DNA of 64,000 bases from Rostrohypoxylon terebratum (Eukaryota; Ascomycota; Sordariomycetes; Xylariales; Hypoxylaceae). The notes below the pieces were generated by a model. It had not been told where the DNA came from. It made no database searches and saw only the letters and a program-made list of their open reading frames with translations. Of the stretch, positions 56,552-64,000 are shown piece by piece. A program made the position numbers and the translations under genes. The stretch lies in the NCBI GenBank assembly GCA_022497145.1, contig MU385907.1:1-64000 (forward strand), in the 5' to 3' direction. The stretch's first letter is position 1, and each line of letters opens with the position of its first letter.

Positions 56552-59313
56552 GATGGCGACTTTTACATCTGTGACCTGATGTGTGAAATTCGATTTATTC
56601 GACTGCTTCGACAACTAGACACATGCTTGGCAAATATACCGCAGGGCAACACCATCTTTTAGGCGGTCATGGCAGTTTACATATGGCCCCAGTTGTCGAG
56701 AGCCCTATGGCCCGTGCTAAGCTGCGGCTTCGCGAACTACGACGGGTTTCCTCCATAAGGTTAGGAGTAGTAGGACTTCCGGTGGCTGCGCATAAGTCGA
56801 AGGATTGTTGGCGTAGGCGAAGTACAACTACTAGGCTTGTCAGCCTCTGCCCCATACGACTATCGTACCAGCTTGTGGGATGAGTAGAAGCTAGCAAGAA
56901 AGCTGACTATCAGCCCTACGGTTCTGGAGGCTGTAGGACCAGATGTAACCTTGTAATAGCTTAGCCTATTTGCCGGGCTCGTGGGACCCAGGGGGGATAT
57001 ATGGGGATAGAGCGCAAATAACTGCTCGAATTGGCTAGAAATCGGTCAAAAATAAGACTGAAAGTGGGTTGAACCATGGGTCTATTGATAAACCATTACA
57101 CCTGGTCGGACTTCTCTCGAATCAGGGATAACGGTGAGGGTTAGTTTACGGCGTATACATAAGTGCCATATGGTGCAAAAAAAAAGGACCGCAGCAAAGG
57201 GAGAAATGAGACTGAATCTGCTGTTAGATCGAAAATGAATCCTTCCGTGGAAGTCGACGGCTGAGTCGTCAGAAATGTTAGACAGTGCAGCTAACTGGCT
57301 TATGCAAGATGGCGTTAGAAAAGTGAAGTCTCGTGCATAGCAGATGTAAAATATGATGTAGGTGGACTTGACACTATTCTGCCACAGCGAATCTAACAAA
57401 AGGTCGCCTGTGCGTCATTAGATCATGATGATCATGATGGAGGCAGGCGGTCTCCCGCCACACCTTTACATTATTTTCCTGTACCCTTGACAATGCCGAC
57501 ACCGAGGAACTGACTCCGTAGCTAGCATTAGCATGTGAAGATGAATTAGCTCTTTTCAAGGCTCGTTGTCCCCTAATATCGACAAAAAATGAATCCAGAG
57601 GGGCCTATGCGAAGCTTCATCTTAACTAATATGGCGATAATAGATCGATTACAGATTGTAAGGATTAGGTCTAGGGTTATTTCACCCCGGTTTCGTTCGT
57701 GTCCCTGACTCGAATTCATTCGTCCTGTTCATCATCTCAACGCATGAAAATTTAGGAATATTACCACGTTGGCCGGGGTCGAAGAAATGGTATCATGTTC
57801 CATAAGCTCCAAGAGAACCGAACTTCTCACCTTCATTATGGCACGAGAGATGCATCTGTCTTCGTGTCCTCGTTGCAGCCGTGTCTAGACATTTGGCGAT
57901 TCGATCAATTCGGTAATACAGGGCGTAAAATCGCCAATCTCGATTTTCGACCACATTGTAGACGAACTTGGTTTCTCCCGGTTTTTTTTTTCGTCGATAA
58001 GCTTAATAACCTAGGTCCTACGTAGTAGAAGCTTAGTGTTCGCTAAGTAGTAAGATCTTAAAAGCCGCCTTTGACTAGGTATGTTCCGGGGCGATTTTCC
58101 AATTTCAGTAATAACTCCGTTTATTAGGTGCTTTTCTTCGGGAAACGTCGAGTCCTACATCCATCCTATCTGCCTATGCAGACTGGTTTAGAAAAACGCA
58201 GATTATGGCAGTGTGGTGGCTGTTTACCCCCTAGGTCGAGTCCCCGGGCGCGTCATTGCAAGGGATATATGTAAGTAAGATAGTACGACTATCCATCGGC
58301 TTTTTTTTTCGCAAGATTTGATGAGAGTCTGGATGATAGTCCTGATATTATCGCCAAAACAGATGATGAATGATGGACCGTGCTTCTGAAGCGAGCGGTC
58401 TTCGGAGGCTTCGGAGTTCCAAGTTAATCGCGAGGAGTTTTAGCCTAGGACTCTTGTGATCAAACCTGGCTAGCCATCCTGCCATCATAGCGATTTACTA
58501 CTACTATGCATGGGTTCCGAGGTTGCTAGACGGCTAGGATAGTTCAGCTCTGTGGGGACGGTGCATCGTGATGATGGACGCCAGCAGCGGGCTGAAGTTG
58601 CTTGTTCATCCCATATCTGCGGATGCCTTGCGCCCCGAAACATGTGCCCAATTCTCGTCAAGCACGCTCATAAAAAATGGCTGGTTGTGGCTGCGAGCAC
58701 GCTATGGTCAGGAAGCAAAATTATTCCAAACATAGAAATGTTCGAGAATTCAAGTTCCAATTGAGATTAAGAATTTAGGATAGGGCAGGTTGGAAACTAA
58801 ATGATGACATCGGAAGTAAACGGGATCTATGATTAGGTAAGATGGAATTACTAGAATAAGTAGATATCAGCAACATGATTGGTTCGAAATCCGAGGGTGG
58901 GTCTTCTTGAAATACACTAGTATGTAATATTCTAATATTAGGTACTTTAATATGTACATTGTAGATAAGCTCATTAGTACTTCGTACATACCATACTATG
59001 TACGTCACCTGATAGTCCCCACGTGACTTGAATGCCCCGCGTCGGACGTTGAGCGAGCAGGTGAGCAATTTGCCAAATTGGAGAGTGACTCAATTCAAAA
59101 AAAATTACCCCGCGACCGCTACCAAAAAAAGACGAAAATTCCATCTAAGCAAGCGCGGGGTGAATTCTGAATTCAATTCGAAGTTTATTTGTGCACTTGC
59201 CAAACCAGTTCTTCCCAAAATCCTCCAAAACAACACTTTTCAACCATTCAAACCATTTGCTCTCATACCGAGTACCTCTGACGCATTTCCTAACATCCAA
59301 AAGCACAATCATC
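56552..59313. other. Divergent spacer, no gene seen
   Basis: This spacer lies between the ABC transporter (minus) and lysyl-tRNA synthetase (plus). A minus-strand open frame at 56667-56897 might hide an upstream exon of the transporter but has no clear signal peptide or splice. A related palindromic word (CCTAGGTCCTA) is at 58010-58020. Poly-A and C-rich stretches just before 59314 are typical of a highly expressed gene's leader. Confidence 0.45.
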
Positions 59314-61315
59314 ATGGCCGATCAGGCCCCGACAGAACAGGTCGCAAACCTGCACCTAGATGAAGTCACTGGAGAGAAGGTTTCCAAGTCGGAGTTGAAG
59401 AAGCGACAGAAGCAACGCGAGCGTGACGCAAAGAAGCAAGAGAAGGCTGCCGCTGCACCCCCCAAGGCAGCTAAGAAGACGAGCGCAGAGGCCGACGAGA
59501 AAGAATTGACTCCTAACGTAAATCACTTCTTCGTCTTATATCGTTTACCTTATTATTTTGATGTTATATATGTTCTATTATTATCATTATCGCATTGCAT
59601 CGCCCCAAATATCCACCAACTAGCAAACTAACAAAATCTAGCAATACTTCGAAATCCGGTCTCGTGCCATCACCAAGCTCATCGAGACTCATGACCCCTA
59701 CCCCTACCCTCACAAGTTCAACCGCGACTATGACCTCAACAACCTAGCCAAGGAGTTCGGCCACCTCAAGTCCGGCGAGCACGACAAGACCAAGACTCTA
59801 CAGGTCGCCGGCAGAATATACAACAAGCGCGCGTCCGGCAGCAAGCTTCTATTCTATGATATCCGAGGAAACAATGGCGTCAAGGCCCAGATTATGTGTC
59901 AGGCACAGGAAGTTCGCGATGGTGCGCCCCCGTTTGAGAAGCAACATGACCACATCCGACGTGGTGATATCATCGGAGTTATCGGTTACCCAGGACGAAC
60001 TGCTCCCAAGACCAAGCTAGAGAAGGGCGAAGAAGGTGAACTCTCCATCTTCGCGACCGAGATCATCTTACTATCACCTTGTCTCCACCAACTCCCCGAC
60101 GAGTACTATGGCTTCAAGGATCAAGAGCAGCGTTACCGCAAGCGATACCTTGACCTCATCATGAACCCTAAGACCGCAAACACATACCGCACCCGTACTA
60201 AGATTATCAAGTACATCCGTCGTTACCTCGACAATGCCGGTTTCGAAGAGGTTGAGACTCCGATTCTCAACATGATTGCTGGTGGTGCTACGGCTAAGCC
60301 TTTTGAGTCTCATCTCAACGACTACAACATGGACGTGTTCTTACGAATTGCGCCAGAGCTCCCCCTCAAGATGCTGATCGTCGGAGAATACGACAAGGTG
60401 TACGAAATTGGCCGCCTGTTCCGTAACGAAGGTGCCGATTTGACTCACAACCCAGAATTCACCACCTGTGAGTTCTACGAAGCCTATGCTGACTTCAACG
60501 ACTTAATGCACCGAACCGAAGAGCTCGTTTCTGGTCTCGTCAAGCAGCTCACAGGCAGTTACGTGACCACATTCACTACCCAACACGGCGAGACCTACAC
60601 TGTGAACTGGGAGGCGCCGTGGCGACGAGTAGAAATGATTCCCGCTCTTGAGGAAGCGACCGGGGAGAAGTTCCCTCCTGGTGACCAGCTCCACACTGAC
60701 GAGACGAGAGAGTGGCTCAAGGGAGTCATGAAGAAGGTCAACGTCGTCTGCCCCGAGCCTCAGACAACAGCGCGAATGCTTGATCGATTGACCGGCGAGT
60801 TCATCGAGGAAACCGCTGTCAACCCTACCTTCATCACTGAGCATCCGAAGATCATGTCGCCTCTAGCCAAGGACCACCGTAGCAAGCCTGGTCTGACTGA
60901 GCGATTCGAGGCTTTCGTTTGCAAGAAGGAGATCGCAAACGCTTACACAGAGTTGAACCAGCCGTTCGAGCAGCGACTCCGATTCGAAGAGCAAGCGCGC
61001 CAGAAGGCCCAAGGTGACGACGAGGCTCAGATGATCGATGAGACATTCTTGAATGCTCTCGAGTATGGTCTACCCCCTACCGCCGGTTGGGGTCTGGGTA
61101 TCGACCGACTGGTCATGTTCTTGACGAACAACTATAGTATCAAGGAGGTGCTACTATTCCCATTCATGAACCCAGAACAGAAGAAGGATAAGGTCCCTGT
61201 CGAGGGCGCAGAGGAGCCGCAGGTCCACATGGAGGGAATCCGTAAGTATTCCGTGTCTCACGTTCAATTATCATCAAACTTAGAATGCTGATTATTTCTT
61301 CTAGCCCACAAATAG
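59314..61315 (+). CDS. KRS1: Cytosolic lysyl-tRNA synthetase (class II)
   Basis: The enzyme charges tRNA-Lys with lysine using ATP. Exons are 59314-59517, 59642-61241 and 61305-61315, giving 604 aa. A Lys/Ala-rich N-terminal extension (KSELKKRQKQRERDAKKQEKA), typical of eukaryotic cytosolic enzymes, aids tRNA binding. The anticodon-binding OB fold follows (VAGRIYNKRASGSKLLFYDI). Class II motif 2 is FRNEGADLTHNPEF, near residue 328, and motif 3 is GWGLGIDRLVMFL, near 550. The final coding exon is only 11 nt and completes the end EGIPHK. The ATG at 59314 sits in a good context (ATCATGGCC). Cox15 lies convergently downstream. Confidence 0.96.
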
Positions 61316-61646
61316 ATACGGACACCTTTGGCCCTGATTAGAACGGAAAATTGTTTTGGTCGGGACAGGATTGGTTGCACATGGTCTAAGGCGTTTGTAC
61401 AGTGGTCCCTAAGACCCTAGTGTATAGCATGATACGCTGTATTATGCTATTACACTCTGCTCTGTCAAGAATGATAGAGCGTCGTACGTGGGACGGAATG
61501 AAAATCAAGAAGCCATCATGAGAAGTGATAAGTTTTTACATAAAGTACATGGTATATGTCCAGTGAACGTCGTAATCATCATCCTATATGCCCGCATTTT
61601 CCCCTCTAACTTTTTGTCTTTTACCTTCTATTGTATTTTAAGAGTA
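61316..61646. other. Spacer between convergent genes
   Basis: Shared 3' region of KRS1 and COX15; no coding signal. Confidence 0.55.
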
Positions 61647-63128
61647 TCACCTCGTCTTTCCCGCCGCCTTAATTCTCTTCTGCACAAGGGAAATCGTCGA
61701 CTTGGGTACCCGTAACCGATGTCCAAGGACCAGTACTCCAGTCAACAACGCCAAGCTTCCTGCCTGATGCGCCGCCGCGAGAGAGATGGGAACCATGTAT
61801 ATCAAGGTGCTGATACCCAGCACGACCTGCAGCGACACCAAGTGCACGACACCCATCATCCCCTTCCTGGCCTTCGGCGGCAGCGCCGCGGCTACACGTC
61901 CCGTGCGCGAGTACGCGAACAGAGCTAGGACGGCACAAAACGTGGTCGTGGCTAGGATACGGTGGTCCAGCTGCACCAAGCTCGGGTTCTCAAGCATGTT
62001 GCGCCACCACAAGTCCGACTCGTCTTCCTTGCGCGAGTAGAACTTAGACCAGAGCTCCGAGGCGGGGGGTGTGAGACCAAGTCCCATCTTCGGGAACTCG
62101 TTGTAGATCAATCCGGCGTCGAGACCCGCGACGAGCGCACCCGAGAGCACGGTCACGGAGACGAGGGCCGTGAGGAGGGAGACGTAGCGGCGAAATGGCG
62201 CGATAGCCGGGTTCTTGAGCGCGGTGATGAGGGCTTGTGCGGAGGAGGGGGAGGCGAGGAGACGCTTCGTGCGCAGGATGCGCAGCCCGACGAGCAGCAT
62301 CCAGGAGTAGCAGACGAACGCGGTAGCCAGGTGCGTCGCGAGGCGGTACTGCGACACGCGCGGGTGCGACCCCGGCGCGAACAAATCATCCTTCAACCCC
62401 GACTTCACCATCCACCACCCGATAAACCCCTGGAACCCGATCAGCGCGGATATGCCGACCAGGTGCCCCGCCACGCGCGCGGACACGCGGCGCCGCACTA
62501 TTAGGTACGCGGAGGGGAGGACGAAGGAGAGCCCGATGAAACGCCCCCAGAGGCGGTGCGTCCACTCCATGAAGTAGATCTTCTTGAACTCTTCCAGGTC
62601 CATGTGCGAGTTGAGTAGGTGGAATTCGGGCGAGGCGCGGTACTTCTCGAACTCGGATTCCCAGTCGGCTTGGGTGAGGGGCGGGAGGGAGCCGGTGACG
62701 GGTTTCCATTCGGTTATGCTGAGGCTGGTGGGCTGCGTCAGAAGTGAAATGTCAGGAGTAAGGAGAGGAATGGCTCTTTACCCTGACTCGGTCAGCCGTG
62801 TGAGGCCCCCGAATACCACGATGCCGAAGACGCTCACGGCGCTGCCGATCAACCAGTACCCCGCAGCTTTGGAGCTTGTTTCGGGAAATGCCTTCTTTCC
62901 TGCTTTAGAAGCTTCACTCCCTACTGCTGCGTCGGTAGGAACCGCAGAGGATGTAAAATATCTAGCGAAACGAGCTTGCGACTCGGTGCTGGCATACCGC
63001 ACTTGCAAGGACCGGAGGACCCACGATGGAGCTGTTTTCGGCTGCTGGCGGAGGCATTGGCGGCAGACGAATGTATTTAAAGCTAATTTCGTCGCCGCCC
63101 TTCGCAGCCCGGGTATTAAAGGCGACAT
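61647..63128 (-). CDS. COX15: Cox15, heme A synthase (mitochondrial)
   Basis: Cox15 hydroxylates the C8 methyl of heme O on the way to heme A for cytochrome c oxidase, in the inner mitochondrial membrane. Exons are 63128-62782 and 62724-61647, giving 474 aa. The 57-nt intron must use the CACCAG acceptor at 62725; the GCAG a few bases earlier would bring in a stop. The join restores FGGLTRLTESG-LSITEWKPVTGSLPPLT, the family hallmark. A basic, Arg-rich N-terminus (GLRRAATKLA, LRSLQVRYAST) is a mitochondrial targeting sequence. Candidate heme-ligand His residues are in MEWTHRLWG, RLATHLATAF, QLDHRILATT and AAHQAGSLALLTG, each in a membrane segment. Confidence 0.95.
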
Positions 63129-63794
63129 TTTTTGAGCTTTGAAGGAGAGAATTCTCTCTGGGAGAAGAGTTGTAGCGGAGCTCGAAGCTGCGAATGGGAA
63201 GGTTTTCGTTTCTAATCATACGATAAGATTATCATTATCGGCATAGTACCTAGTACTTAGTGTCCGATCGGGAGCAAGCCACGGAGGTGCCACAATGACA
63301 ATGACGACCTTATTACGTATTACATAATCTCGGATATTATGGATCAGCTGTCAGTTTCAATCGAAATCTCAAGACTCAAGAAAATCCAACATTTTCACTA
63401 TTTCAACTCTTTTCTAATAGAATGAGTATTCTGTTTCTCGCATCAATTAGTTCGCGCTCAATTATCGTAACTGCTGGTGAAGTAAAGTCGGATCGCTCAT
63501 CGCTGTATTATACAAAATGAAAAAAAATCGAAAAAAGAAAATCGCACATATTAATCGTTTACTTCGTTGGCAGACCAACTTTTTTATAATCTCAACCATC
63601 AGCAAACCTCCGGCCGTCTTTTTTTTTCGGTAGTCCTCCCGTAGCTTCGATGTCATTTCCTGCGAACGAACGCAGCCTCGTAGCTCGCCTCTATACCTAC
63701 TACCCTCCTCACCGTCCATGACCAACCCTTAGACCCTACCATCATGTCGAAGTTCCGAAGTTCAAATTATAGTGGTCAAGATGGCGAGGGATTG
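63129..63794. other. Intergenic spacer, no gene seen
   Basis: This spacer holds the promoter of COX15 and the 3' end of the partial gene at the window edge. There are AT-rich stretches but no coding signal. Confidence 0.5.
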
Positions 63795-63973
63795 TCATCT
63801 AGATCTGTCCTCGTTTCGAAGGATATCCTCGCCTTGCTTCTTTCGGAAGAGCAGTATATCCTTGAGACTTCGACCCGGCTTCTTCTCTTCGTAAAGGGGC
63901 TTGTGCTCTTGGTGGATATCGTGGTCGTCGTCATAGTCGACGTGAACAAATGCTCGCTCAACATCACTCAACC
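63795..63973 (-). CDS. Last exon of a probable cation diffusion facilitator (partial)
   Basis: On the minus strand an intron acceptor with a perfect TACTAAC branch and CCTTAG ends at 63974. The exon that follows is 179 nt and stops at 63795. It encodes a charged C-terminal tail: SDVERAFVHVDYDDDHDIHQ, then EEKKPGRSLKDILLFRKK. The VERAFVHVDYD block resembles the end of the cytosolic C-terminal domain of CDF zinc/iron/manganese exporters. The rest of the gene lies outside the window, so membrane segments cannot be checked. The opposite-strand ORF at 63744-63977 is its shadow. Confidence 0.5.
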
Positions 63974-64000
63974 CTAAGGAATTGTTAGTAAGCACATTTT

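Noticed and set aside
63744..63977. 77-aa plus-strand frame with a hydrophobic stretch at the window end
   Set aside because: The minus strand has a perfect branch site, acceptor and a sensible charged C-terminus; the Val/Leu run is the antisense of its Asp/His-rich sequence.
1..64000. CRISPR array, rRNA operon, or intact transposon
   Set aside because: No regular spaced repeats, rRNA landmarks, transposase or reverse transcriptase signature, or long terminal repeats were found by eye on either strand.

Overview
The window is nuclear DNA from a filamentous ascomycete (Pezizomycotina). A Sordariomycete, possibly of the Xylariales, is my best guess, but the sequence alone does not settle it. 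The reasons are short spliceosomal introns (about 48-160 nt, GT...AG, with CTAAC/CTGAC-type branch sites), long gene-poor spacers, and typical fungal gene families: a Crh-type GPI cell-wall transglycosidase, a TamA/Dal81-type zinc-cluster regulator, a fungal type III polyketide synthase, a GMC oxidoreductase, Cox15 and cytosolic lysyl-tRNA synthetase. I rebuilt gene models by hand from branch sites, splice phases and protein family signatures. No rRNA, convincing tRNA, CRISPR array or intact transposon was seen.

Layout. 0.6-5.0 kb: a broken protein kinase-TPR-CHAT (caspase-like protease) gene whose kinase core is inverted in place. 5.2-6.4 kb (-): glycosylasparaginase. 6.9-8.3 kb (-): type III polyketide synthase. 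9.9-10.3 kb (+): small membrane protein. 10.4-12.9 kb (-): seven-exon protein with a helical N-terminus of the kind found on fungal NLR-like proteins. 13.3-16.1 kb (+): VIT-vWA protein. 16.5-17.6 kb (-): luciferase-like flavin monooxygenase. 21.4-22.4 kb (+): secreted GH16 hydrolase. 23.8-26.0 kb (-): TamA/Dal81-like regulator, followed by a spacer of almost 9 kb. 34.8-36.5 kb (-): Ser-rich TCO89-like protein. 38.8-40.2 kb (+): MFSD5-type molybdate/anion transporter. 43.3-44.5 kb (-): Crh/Utr2 GPI transglycosidase. 50.0-52.8 kb (+): secreted GMC oxidoreductase with an assembly gap in one intron. 53.5-56.6 kb (-): ABCG half-transporter with a Cys-rich extracellular N-terminus. 59.3-61.3 kb (+): lysyl-tRNA synthetase. 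61.6-63.1 kb (-): Cox15. 63.8-64 kb (-): last exon of a probable cation diffusion facilitator.

The genes do not form one pathway. The right end is housekeeping, the middle is wall and nutrient biology, and the left 17 kb is accessory. The most interesting part is the left end. Kinase, TPR and CHAT modules read as one protein once an 844-bp inversion between 7-bp inverted repeats is taken into account. That architecture is expected of a fungal immune or cell-death receptor with a protease effector. A second gene with an NLR-like N-terminus lies 5 kb away. A separate observation is a 13-bp imperfect palindrome of the form CCTAGG-N-CCTAGG that recurs in the intergenic spacers.
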